Of a stretch of DNA of 64,000 bases, positions 11,501 through 24,500 are shown piece after piece. The notes under the pieces were generated by a model. The model ran no database searches. It was not told the DNA's origin and saw only the letters and a list, made by a program, of their open reading frames with translations. The position numbers and the translations under genes are program-made. The first letter of the stretch is position 1, and every line of letters begins with the position of its first letter. The stretch covers positions 1,404,001 to 1,468,000 of the forward strand of contig CM034414.1 in assembly GCA_019925095.2 (NCBI GenBank), read 5' to 3'. This stretch comes from Dendrolimus kikuchii. Its lineage: Eukaryota; Arthropoda; Insecta; Lepidoptera; Lasiocampidae.

Positions 11501-14500
11501 CCATATTCCCCAGATCCCTAGTACCACTAGCAGTTCACATCAATAGCCCGGTACTTTTTGTTCTCATTTCAGACAGGGATAAGTGCCGGCCAGTGTCACG
11601 CCACATTTACATTAAATTTGTCAAGAGGCCTCTACGTGTTGGCTTCCTGTGGCCCCACACAAGCTCTCCAAAAACCCGGGCCATATTCATGGCCCGTGGT
11701 CTTCAAAGACATACATAATAGTCTATATTGTAAGCCAAAAATTATATTTTCCAGGTCGATAAATATAGACGAAATACCCCAATCTAACAATGAGATCGAC
11801 AGCGAATTGGAACTTCATAACAAAAGGAAATATTACGATATACATCCCACGAAGACTGTGAGCTACTACCGGTCGAATGATGATGAAATAATCCTATCTT
11901 CAGAAGGTATCGAATCTAAACTATTTAAATTAGGCCAAATAAAATATTTAAACCAATATCGCTGATTCAGAATATAATTCGTTATATTATTGTTGGCGTA
12001 TCAGCAAACCAATATCGCCAATTCAGATATATCGCCAATTCAGATATATAGAATAATTTAAAATATCGCCAATATATCGGCATTCGAGTTCATTGCATTC
12101 TTAATTTAAATGTATTATAGTGTCTATACACCATGCTGTCTGTCGTCCAATTGGCATGACGCTGCAGGCTTGATCCAATCTGCAGTTCGTTTATATACAC
12201 CACACACGGTCAATTTAAACTTTCCAATCAGCAGTTGAAGCCATGACGTCAGCAGTGACGGACTACGATGTTTTAGCTGTCTTGGGCATTTTATTCATGG
12301 TAAAGAACAAAAAAAGGCATAAAAATCTTCATTCGAGTGAACTGAAGATCGCGACGGCCATACACGGTCCAATCGGCATGATCAAGCCAAAAGAATTGAA
12401 TTTCGATTGTACTGTCAAGTAAAACTGTCATGCCAATCTACGCCCACACACTGTCAGTTCTAACTTGATCGATTCGGCAGCATGGTGTAAGGCTACTATA
12501 ATACATTTTAATTAAAAGGATGCAATTAACACAGAAGCCGATATATCGGCGATATTTTCAATTATTCCATATTATCGGAATCAACCATATTGGTTTGCCG
12601 ATACACCAATAATAATTACAATACTGCTACCTCCGTACTGCTTTGACACATGTCATCAGTTTTCTCGCTAATGAAGTATGATTTCTGTACTGTTTTAGAG
12701 GATGTTGTTGTCTGAACTATAAATATGATTAATGTATTCTTTTTTTATAATAATTTATTAAATTAAAATATTTTAAACTAGTATAAAAAAAAACAAAACT
12801 TAACTTTACGATATTGTATTCTATGTATAATCCCTAAACATCTATAACTTAGGTACTTTATAAATATAATTTTTGTCTCTTTTCTATATATTTTTAAGAA
12901 ACTGATGATTTGATTATATAGTTACATGTATTGTGCCATTATTGTGTATCAGGACATCCCTAATTTTTATATGATTAGTCGAACTAACCAGCTATTGTCA
13001 AATGTTTGGTCTATGTAAATTTATATGTAATATGTTTCTATTAACTCTTATTTAATCTCATTTCAGGTTTTGGAGATAGATTAACCTTTAAGTTTCCGGG
13101 GGAAGCCCAAAGGGTCCCGAAGCCGCGCGCGCTGCCGGTTTCCGGACCCAAGTTTCGTCCTACTGCAGTGCAACCGATATTTGCGACAGCGCACCCTAGA
13201 GAAGAAGGTCGTCAGAACACAGAAATACAAAACATTATTACAGGGATTGTCAAGTTGTTGAATGGAAATGTCAATGTACAAGCAAACTCTCAACTACTGA
13301 ATGGCAGACCACGACCTATGGCTTCTAGAATCAATAATAGAGGTCCGCCAAGAATATCTGATGTTCCACCTTTGCCTGAATATGAGCAAGCAATGACTCC
13401 ACCTCCTCCACATTTATTCAAACCAACGAAATCTCCTCCACCGTACCCATTTGATAGGCCCCCATTACATGTAAATTTACCTGAGCAGATAGTACCGCCA
13501 TTAAACAGACCAGGTTTCCATAGACCAATGCCCCCTTGGCAGAGAAGACCAAGGCCTCCCAACCGAAGACCAAACCCGAACTTACCAGTATACAAACCAG
13601 CAATAACTCCTTTAGATCTTCCTGAAAGACCTGAAGAGATACTTTACGAAAACGAAACACCTCATGAAAATACTTTGCATAACGAAGAACTACCTGAATT
13701 GACATTAACAGAATCGGATACAACAGATGAGATTGAGAAAGAGACACAACCAGTTACTGAAACTATAACAACTAGCTCATCAACAACAGAAACGACTACT
13801 CCTACAACAGAGAAAACAACCACAACAACAGAAAGAGTAACTACAACAGAAAAAGTAACAACAACAGAAAAAATATCTACAACTGAAAAACCAACAACGA
13901 CAGACAAAACAACAACGACACAGAAACCAACGACAACGACAGAAAAGGCAATAACTCAAAGATCAGTCCCGACCACTGAGGAAACTACTGAAAAACCAAG
14001 TAGTACTTCTACAAGTACTACTACAGAAAAAGTAAAAGCAGAAAAGCCTGTAAAATCTTTGGACAAGAAGAAAGAGAGTCTTTTTAACCTCGATAAAGAT
14101 AAACAGAAAATAAAACAAGAAGATAAGGTTAAAGTTAAGAATGATTCATCCATTATTGATATAATAGAGTCATCAATAGCTGAAACTAAAACGAGTACCG
14201 TATCCATTGCTACACCAACGCCTACTGAAGGACTAATATCTCATATAACACCAGCGATGGAAAGTTCTACAACTATTGAGACGTCTTCTATAAATTCGCA
14301 GCCGATACCTTGTAAGTAATTTTTACAAAAATTGTCATGTCTCCGTCCGTCTTTCATACATACATATTGTTACGAGTTTAGCGGGACTCGAATTAAAATG
14401 CCGTTGGAATTATTATAGAGTTTATTAGAACTATACAAACACGTATATAAAACAGGTACAAATATAACTGAACACAACAAATCGTAATCGTAATCGTCGC

Positions 14501-17500
14501 TTGACTGATCCCCTCCCTCAATCAGGCCATCGTTTTATACTGCACAAGTGCAATGAGCCCGCCCGGCAACGTGACCGAATTTCCTAGAATCAACTTGTAC
14601 TTTACAATCCGAAACACCTGGCTAATGTATACAATACAACAATAGGCTGTTCTCTAGAAACGAATGCCAATAAATAAGTAAACAAAAGAAAACGATCATA
14701 AAAGAATTATAATAATTTCATTGTTATTAGTTCATATGCCGACGGGTAATAAATGTGCTTCTACAAATCTGTACGTGGAATTTGTCTTTGTCGGCGCCTA
14801 GGTTGTAACAATATTGTCACACCTGTTCCCCATAGGGGTAGGCAGAAACTATGGATCCCAACCTGTGACGATCCTGACAAACAACTTTCGCTTCATCTAC
14901 TTTCATTAACCTCTTGATATATGCACGATTATTTGAATTGCTTTTACCTAACTTCTGGCTTTCATTGTTATGAAAATTATTAGTGTTGTTCTTATTCAGT
15001 CATCTAAGTTAGCGCTCCTTTTTAGTACAATTCAGTCACTGAAATATAGTAGTTCTCCTTAATAATACTGTCAGTACTATTGAGTCATTAGAATTTTTCG
15101 ATCTTCTTTGTTGACAATCGAATTACGGTCCCTAATAGTTCATCGTTCATGAATTACATAAGACTTTCGAATCGCTGACTGATGTGCTGAGTACTGACTT
15201 ACGGCCGGTTCCTATATCTTAGTATTTATTCAGTTGCCTTACCATATGCTAAATTTTGACATTAGTTGTATGGAGCTTATGTCAAATTTGAACCGATAGT
15301 AAGGCGAATGAACAGTCGTTAAGATTAGGAACCGGACACAAGTGAACGAATAGACTGAACTACGTTTGATAACGTGAAACGTTTCTTTTAGTATAGTGTA
15401 GGCAACTACACAAGACTAGAAATGACAGAGAGTGAGTATGATCAGAATATTATTTGATGTGTTGAATTACCTTCCAGCATCCCAAGGCATACCATATTAT
15501 CCATACAGACCTCGTCCTGGTATAGTCCTGGATGATACAGAATTCAAACCTAAAGGTTCAAGACATAGGGTTGAAGCATCGGTCATCACAGCAGCACATA
15601 CGGCTCTGCCTGGTTATGGAGAGATCTTCGACGTCACTGTGTCTGCAATACAAGGCCCTGGTGAAAAAGGTGGTGCTTCAGGTAAGTGGAGGTTTGTTGG
15701 GTTACAGTACGCGCAAAACTTAAATGCGCTTCATGTGAAGTTAGTTCCCTGAGCTTGCGCAGCTCCAGTCAAATGTCAACGTTTATTACGTCTTACGGTG
15801 TGTTGTGCGAAAGAGATGGCATGAGATTCCGCAAAATGACCGAGTGAGTAAGTTTCAGCTCTGTGAAGTTTATAAACATGTGTACGAACTTCAGGGTCAC
15901 ATTTTAGTTTTGCTCGTACTATACTTGGTGTCCCTGCGACTCTGATATAAATGATTATCCCTGTATGCAACAAAGAAATATACATACTTATGGACGATCG
16001 TCAGTGTAACAATATTGAGATAAATAGAGACAAACAGGATTGGATTATTGATTGATTAACTTACTACTACTACTAATATAACTGGGAATTTGGAATTATG
16101 GAAGGGACTACTACCACCATCTACGATGGTGATTTTTAGTTTGTGTATAAATATTAAAAATATCGTACAATTAGATAAACTTGATAAACGTAACGCCGAT
16201 GCTGCGACTATTTAAAGATTTGCCATTGCTTACAGTTGAGCGTGAAATGAGTATAGAAGTAACATGTGAACATCCTCTCCCTAAGATGCTGCCACAGGAT
16301 TCTGTGGATTAGACTTCGGCAGCACAAGTAGCACTGACTGAATATAATAGACTTAAAACGAGAAATAATAATGAGCTAGCTCCCATTATAAAACTTATCT
16401 CAATTAGCTTACCGCCTCAATCGGCTCAATCAAGTGAGTCTATTGAGCTGATTGAGCCGATAAGCTCAGTTGCCGACATAGAGTACAATGTCGTGATTAC
16501 GTACAGCGTAAACAGATCTTTGTGTCTATTAAATTAAATCGAGAATAGTTAAACAAAAATATTATAGATATTTCTAATATTATAGATATTTGGTTCACAC
16601 AGGTCGCAATATGAGCTACAAACCATGCGTGTTATAACACGGCTCGCTCTAGCTCTTCCGGCTCATGAAAGAGCTAGAGCGAGAGTTTTATTATTTGCTG
16701 AGCTAAAGAGATACAAGTTATATAGTTCCTCAGAGTTAAAGAATTATATCTCTCTTTTTTTTTCTTTTTTTTTTACGGTCCAAGCGGTTACCATCGCCTA
16801 TGGACGTTTGCAACACCAAAGGTGCTACAAATGTGCTGCTGCTCTCTTAAGTGAGTCTGGAACCTGGTCACTAATGCCGGAACACAACTCAAAGTTGTTA
16901 TGGCGGCATGCTCTAGACCAGGGGTGGTAGCCATCCAGTCGGGCAAACGCCCTACCACCTGGCTTGGGTTGTTTTGTCGCCTCTTACGACAGGCCACCCG
17001 GCCGCAGGAAATTGTATTCTTTCTCAGTTCCTGCACGGATGAAAATTTCTTGTTAGTGAGCCGTTTTTAATTTTCTCTTTTGGCAATTCTCTTATTGATA
17101 TGGGTATCGAATTAAAGACTTTTATGTTCAGCACTTGGCAGTTTTTTTGTCTTAACGTAGTGTTGCAGTTAGGTGTTAATAGTCTAGTGGGATCTCTACT
17201 GCGTGTCACGGAGATGAATATGCTGCGTTGGATGTGTGGAGTGACGCGAAAAGACCGGGTCAGGAACTCCCGCATCCGCGGCAGTCTTCATGTCCGTGAC
17301 ATAGCTGACAAACCGCAAGTGTGTCGCTTACGCTGGTGCGGGCACGTTTTACGGAGACCGGCTAATTATGTGGGGAACAAATGTCTAGCCATGCCGCCTC
17401 CGCCAGGTCCCGGTCGAAGGGGAAGGCCCAAGAAATGTTGGCTTGACGTTGTGAAGGATGACATGCGTGCCAATGGTCTCAAAACGGGGGATGCCGAAGA

Positions 17501-20500
17501 CCGCGCGAAGTGGAGTAGAAAAAGTAGGAAACCGGACCCTGGGCGTCCGAGTGAACGCTCCGAACGCAACCGGGATTGAACGCTTGGATGATGATGAGTC
17601 TAGTGGGATCTCTTAGAACTAACGCTATCAGAATATTTATCAAACATTAATGGATTGTCTTTCACAAAACTTCCTTTTTGAAATATACATAAACTAGTCA
17701 ACGTGAGTACCTTTAATTTTCTAAAAAGTAGTTTGCAAGATAAGAAGGGTCCAACTCCGCAGACTATTATGCATTTTTTCTGTACAATGAAAGCTCTTTT
17801 AATGTCTGTGGAATTTCCCCAAATAATCAATCCATAGATTAGAACCGTCAATAGAGCCGTCTTTTGATTTGCTGTACGTCTTAGTCTATTTAGGGCAAAT
17901 ACAAATTTGTTTAATTTTTTACATACCAAATCCACATGAGCTTTCCAGTTAAAATGTTTGTCAAGTAATCATACCTAAACATTTAAATACGTCAACTTCT
18001 ATTATGTCATTATTAAATGTTAATTTAGCATCGAGATGGTCTATATGATTGTAATTATGGAAATAAATAAATTTGCCTTTAACTTATTTCTTTTCAACCA
18101 GTCTAATTGGTATATACATACATAACTTCACGCCAGTTCCCTTGCGGGGTAGACACGAACAACAGAGAGCCATTTAGGCTTATTCTTACACACCTCACTT
18201 GCTTCTTTGACATTCATAACTCTTGTCATGCAAGCTCGTCTGTTCTTAAGGCTCCTGACATCACCTTCTGCTAGTACACGATGGTGATTTATTGGTGATC
18301 AGTTTTATCCGTTATTGTTACGACTATAGACACATCATCGGCTAATAATACGTACTGGTGTTTTGTTACTGAAGGCAAGTCATTTATATACAGCAGAAAG
18401 AGCAATGGGCCTAATATACTGCCTTGTGGTACACCGGTTTTATTAGGTCTTTCAGACGATAAAAAGAGATAAATTAAAGGCAAATTTTATCCGTGCAGGA
18501 ACGGAGAAAGAATACAATTTCCTGCGGCCGGGCGGCCTGTCGTAAGAGGCGACTAAACAACCCACAGCCAGGTGGTAGGGCATTTGCCCAACTGGATGGC
18601 TACCACCCCTGGTCTAGAGCATGCCGCCATAACAACTTTGAGTTGTGTTCCGGCATTAGTGACCAGGTTCCAGACTCACTTAAGAGAGCAGCAGCACATT
18701 TGTAGCACCTTTGGTGTTGCAAACGTCCATAGGCGATGGTAACCGCTTGGATCGTAAAAAAAAAAGAAAAAAAAAGAGAGATATAATTCTTTAACTCTGA
18801 GGAACTGTATAACTTGTATCTCTTTAGCTCAGCAAATAATAAAACTCTCGCTCTAGCTCTTTCATGAGCCGGAAGAGCTAGAGCGAGCCGTGTTGTAACA
18901 CGCATGGTTTGTAGCTCATATTGCGACCTGTGTGAACCAAATATCTATAATATTAGAAATATCTATAATATTTTTGTTTAACTATTCTCGATTTAATTTA
19001 ATAGACACAAAGATCTGTTTACGCTGTACGTAATCACGACATTGTACTCTATGTCGGCAACTGAGCTTATCGGCTCAATCAACTCAATAGACTCACTTGA
19101 TTGAGCCGATTGAGGCGGTAAGCTAATTGAGATAAGTTTTATAATGGGAACTAGCTCATTATTATTTCTCGTTTTAAGTCTATTATATTCAGTCAGTGCT
19201 ATTTGTGCTGCCGAAGTCCAATTCACAGAATCCTGTGGCAGCATCTTAGGGAGTGGGTGTTCACATGTTACTTCTATACTCATTTCACGCTCAACTGTAA
19301 GCAATGACAAATCTTTAAATAGTCGCAGCATCGGCGTTACGTTTATCAAGTTTATCTGATTGTACGAATTTTTTTAATATTTATACAAAAACTAAAAATC
19401 ACCATCGTAGATAACTAAACTAAACAACCCACAGCCAGGTGGTAGGGCATTTGCCCAACTGGATGGCTACTACCCCTGGTCTAGAGCATGCCGCCATAAC
19501 AACTTTGAGTTGTGTTCCGGCATTAGTGACCAGGTTCCAGTCACACTTAAGAGAGCAGCAGCGCATGTGTAGCACCTTTGCTGTTGCAAATGTCCATAGG
19601 CAATGGTAACCGCTTTCCATCCAGTGGGCCGTCTGCCTGTTTGCTGAACTCCTGCAATAAAAAAAATCAAAAATTTTCCTTTAACTTATTTCTTTTCAAC
19701 CAGTCTAATACTATTCCTAGTTGATTTTACATTATTTTTTGGTGATCATCATTTTTATCCATTCTTGTTACGACTATTGACACATCATCCGCAAATAATA
19801 CGCACTGGATGGAAGTGGTTACCTACCAATTTTTTTTTTTTTTTTTCATAATCGGCAGACAAACACACATATTGTATATCCCCAAATTAAGCAAGTTACT
19901 CTTGTGTTATGGGTAATAATACAACGGACTACTCTGGGGCCGATCCCAGACACCCGGACCATAGTAAATAACGGAGAAAATACGTTTCCGAAATTTACTA
20001 TACCAGAAATCGAACCTGGAGCCTCTGCGTTGCAGTGAGGTAGGCCGACAGAGGCTTAGCCCGCTCAACCACAGAGGCCGTCACCTATGGAAATTTGTAA
20101 CACCAGGAGCGTTGCGAACGCGTTGCCGTCCAACATTTTATTAACCTCTCTTCACTCTCTTCCTTACAACAGTGCACATACACAACGTGAACCTCTCCGG
20201 ACAAGAGCACGATGACATCATAATGTCGCCATCCGGCGACCAAGGTTTCGTCTCCATCGACGGCAAGAAGACCTATCTGAACTTGCACGACACGTCCACT
20301 GTTGAGCAAAACGAGAGTCCACACACCATTGCGCCGACTAGAGTTCATACCATGCCGCAATCTGGTAAGTTGATTTATACTAATTATAAGATTTTGTAGT
20401 ATTTTTTATTGCAGGAGTTCAGCAGACAGGCAGACGGCCCATTTAATGGAAAGCGGTTACCATCGCTTATGGACATTTGCAACAGCAAAGTTGCTACAAA

Positions 20501-21460
20501 TGCGCTGCTGCTCTCTTAAGGGAAACTGGAACCTGGTTACTAATGCCGGAACGCAACTCCAGGTTGTTATGGCGACATACTTTAGACCAGTGGTGGTCAA
20601 ATTCCTGCGTTGGGGCACGCAGGAATTTGTATTCTTTCTCCGTTCCTGCACAGATAAATAACATTTGATTTTATATCTAGCAAAATTACTGTAATCTTTC
20701 GAACCCGGAGCCTCTGCGTTGCAGTGAGGTAGGCCGGCAAAGGCTTAGTTTTTTACTCAACCACAGAGGCCGTAAACCTATGATTTTTAAATTTGTAACA
20801 CCAGAAATAATTTTTGACGCGTTGCCTCCCAATTATTTTATGCACCTCTCTTCACTGTCTTCTCTTACAACTCTGCTACTCTAGCACTCAACGTGTACCT
20901 CTCCGGACAAGAGCACGATGTCATCATAATGTCACCATCCGGCGACCAAGGCTTCGTCTCCATCGACGGCAAGAAGACCTATCTGAACTTGCACGACATA
21001 GAAGGACTGTTGAGCAAAACGAGAGTCCACACACCATTGCGCCGACTAGAATTCATACCATGGATCCGCAATCTGGTAAGAATGATTTAAACAAATTATA
21101 AGATGCAAAAGTTTTTTTTATTGCAGGAGTTCAGCAGACAGGCAGACGATACCGCTTCCATGGATCAAATTTACCATCGCCTAGCGGACATTTGTAACAG
21201 CAAAGTTAAGAACAAATGCGCTGCTGCATCACTTAAGGGTTACTGGAACCTGGTCACTAATGCCGGAACGCAACTCAAGGTTGTTATGGCGACATGGGCC
21301 TAGACCGGGGGTCTGTAGCCATCCAGTCGGGCCTACCCCCCTAGGGACCTGGCTGTGGGTTGTTATGTCGCCTCTTATGACATGTTTTATTTAACGCAGG
21401 AAATTGTATTCTTCCTCCGTTCCTTAAAAAAATACATCTAAATAAACCAAATTATAAATT

Positions 21461-21533
<73 letters not shown>

Positions 21534-24500
21534 GGCCGGATACCGAAGCCGAATATTCGTAGTATCTCTAATTGATACAAATAAAAATGTCGTGTATATA
21601 CATTGTAGCTATTTAAATAAAACAACTGGAATAGATTTTTATTTGAGTTTCTTGAGTGGTATGGACAGTACCTTAGTACACATGAAGGCATTTTTTTTAA
21701 TACTTACTTTTCACACCTACACGTAAAGTATCGACAACAGCCCGACGCAGACTAAGCGAGTACTTGTCCATGAACCGTAACGAGTGTCTTCGTTGGTCGA
21801 GTGGTTCTATAAACGTTTTAATTCCAGTGTCACCTTTAGCGGCTCCCCCACTCGCCCCAGCGCTGGGCACCGGGGTCGCGATCCCGGCGGACGACGTTCC
21901 ACAAACGCCGATCCGAAGACCCCCCCAACACGTCCATAGGCCTCAGCAGGTGTACAGGAGACCACAGCCCACTGTCAGGTATGACATAGATAGATAGATA
22001 ACGCTTTATTATACACCAATACAAAGATATACTCACAGACTAAAAGTATATCTAATTGTGCGCAAAGGACGGTCTAAAAAGCGATCTCTTCCAGACAACT
22101 CCAGTAATGAATTGAGATGACAATGGCCATGGTGTATGGAGGGTAGAGGTAAGGAGAATCATCTCTGTATATATTTTTTTTATTGCAGGAGATCAGCAGA
22201 CAGGCAGACGGCCCACTTGATGAAAAGCGGTTACCATCGCCTATGGACATATGCCACACCAAAGGTGCTACAAATGCGCTGCTGCTCTCTTAAGGGAGAC
22301 TGGAACCTGGTCACTAATGCCGGAACACAACTCAAGGTTGTTATGGCGGCATACTCTAGACCAGGGGTGGTGGTCATCCGGTCGGGCAAATGCCCTGTGG
22401 CGCCACTTTGGCATCAGGGTGAATTTTAAAGAAAGCGCCAAAAGTCATTAGAGTAGCATTATAGTGTTTTAGTTTTATAAAATGAAATATTACAAAATCA
22501 CTAAGCGTATTAATCAAAATTCACGAAATAAAACCACTATTCACTTTTTCACATAACAATTCTTTGAGGTTATATTTAGTCAATTACTTTATACTATAAT
22601 AAATAGTTGGCGTTTTATGTCAGTGTACTGTCACCAACTACTCTAATTGCCAAACATATTTTTTTTTAACTCGGCATACTTCGATTCGTTCACAACAGGT
22701 ACATTCATACCATACCCTTTGTCTACATCAGCGCCATTGTGGATAGTTTTTGAACTGTTATTTACAGCTTGCAATTGAACACTTCCAACTGTTTTCCTAT
22801 AGAGATGATTCTCCTTACCTCTTCGGACCAACAACATAAAGTCAAGTCCAATAAAAAAAAAAAACGAACAACAGAGCGCCATTCAGGCTTATTCTTACAC
22901 ACCTCACTCGCTTCTTTGACATTCATAGCTCTTGTCATGCACGCTCGTCTGTTCTTAAGGCTCCTGACATCACCTTCTGCTAGTACACGATCAATTTAAT
23001 CATGGAAGGTGTGTCGTGGCCTTCCACGACTTCTGCATCCATCCACTTTTGCATTGTATATCTGTTTAGTCATTCTTTCATCATAATTATATATATATAT
23101 ATGTATATATGCAGAATTTTTATATATTAAATAGATATATACTTTATTTACATTTTACTAATCCGTCTATTTTAAGGATACTACATCATTTATCCTGATA
23201 AGAAGTATCCTAAGGTACGCCCCGGGATATAAGCTAGATCTATGTCGAGTTTCTTTAAAATCCGTTAATTAGTTTTCACGTGATGCTCTAACTTTGCTGA
23301 AGTCTTGCAATTAAAGAAATAAATAACAGACAGAAAAAAATTGCAATTTCGGAATCATTTGGTCTGAACTCTCCCCCCTGATTTTTTAACATTTTTAAAC
23401 GCGTTGTACAAACTCGAACTATTTACAAATTTATTATAGTATAGGTAGATAAACAAAGTCGCTTTCTGCATCTGTCTGTTTGTACCGATATGCGCCCAAC
23501 TCCTTTTGAACCACGCAATGGATTTTTAAGCGGTATGGCTATGAGACCTGCATACGTCTAGTCATCGCAGCGGACAACGAACTACTGGCACGACGAGCAA
23601 CGCGGGAGCGCACATATTAATAGTTGCTCTATCTCGCTCGCACATCATCCGTCCCGCTCACACATTGTGCTATATATTGTACTAGCTGTACGACTTGTTA
23701 ATATTCGTACGTAAGGTTACCGTTTCCAAAATAAATGAGTTCACTTCAGTTTACATCAGCACTCGAGAGTGAGTACTACTCTCTGCCATCTGAAGTATCA
23801 TTTAACCTCTATCTCTCGCTGCTACAAGCCAATTCTGATGTATAAGTAGCGCAATTGAATTGTAAGCTACAACTGACGCCATTCAACGGCGTTCTTGTGA
23901 AAACTCGAAACTTGTCTACCGCCAACTTAGATATACAGTGTAAACTCCATGTAACGTCACTCGATTTAACGACAAACTCCCTTAAGCGTCGAAATCACTT
24001 GGCTTTGGTTGGTTTAGCTTGTCTTCCATACCGCGGGGGGCCTTTAGCTTGCTAGGAGAGCAAAGGACCTTCTACCCCCGCACAACGAAGTGGGGTGTGT
24101 TCTCCCAGGGCACACTCCAGGCACTTTATTGCGCTGGATCGGCTGGGCGTAACTATGTTCTAAATGTCAGCCTTTCCAACACATACAAAGCGCAGGGTCG
24201 TCAGGGAGGAGGGGGTTTTTAGTGGGTATTGGGTTTGCTCGCTCATGTAGCAATGCTCGGAGTCTTCCACACTATTCTGTGACGTCGATCGCGGGCGGAG
24301 CGCTGCCAAGAGCATACTATTGCTGCAGTGTTATCGCCCCCGACCGACGCGTGTCGTTCCCCTAGCAACGACCCAGTTTGTGCGTAAATCGGTTAAGCAT
24401 TTTCCCTCGCCTCAAAACAAAAAAAAAAAAAGCTTGTCTTCCATACAATGATACACTCTATATAGTATTACACCCACTCTCAATAACGACGACAATTAAG

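Larger units (their letters stand above)
17040..18489 (-). pseudogene. LINE reverse transcriptase fragment, twice interrupted
   Basis: On the - strand the pieces read, in order, [29 protein letters not shown] (RT palm), then [19 protein letters not shown], and finally [20 protein letters not shown] near the C-terminus. This is the RT-to-C-terminus order of a CR1/Jockey-group LINE. It is split by RTE-A (18112-18282) and RTE-D (17198-17596), and the 5' part is missing. A small piece of the same LINE lies at 19668-19812. Confidence 0.75.
20006..21428 (+). repeat. Tandem segmental duplication containing a coding exon
   Basis: Unit 1 (about 20006-20695) and unit 2 (about 20696-21428) share order and sequence: SINE2 5' end, intron ACCTCTCTTCACT, exon, intron, SINE1. 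The offset is 689 at the SINE2 end, 706 at the exon and 710 at SINE1. Both units carry a SINE1 at the same place, so the duplication followed that insertion. Confidence 0.8.

Noticed and set aside
11558..11754. Upstream half of a 135-residue open frame preceding exon 2
   Set aside because: This part matches repeat X (inverted at 26945-27530). Only the part after the acceptor at 11754 continues the host frame in the right phase.
17600..18483. Host gene on the - strand suggested by two long frames
   Set aside because: The frames carry RT motifs ([16 protein letters not shown]) and belong to one interrupted LINE.
18993..19349. 118-residue - strand frame as a host gene
   Set aside because: It lies in one arm of an inverted duplication, its twin is stopped, and no splice context or family was seen; kept only as part of the repeat arm.
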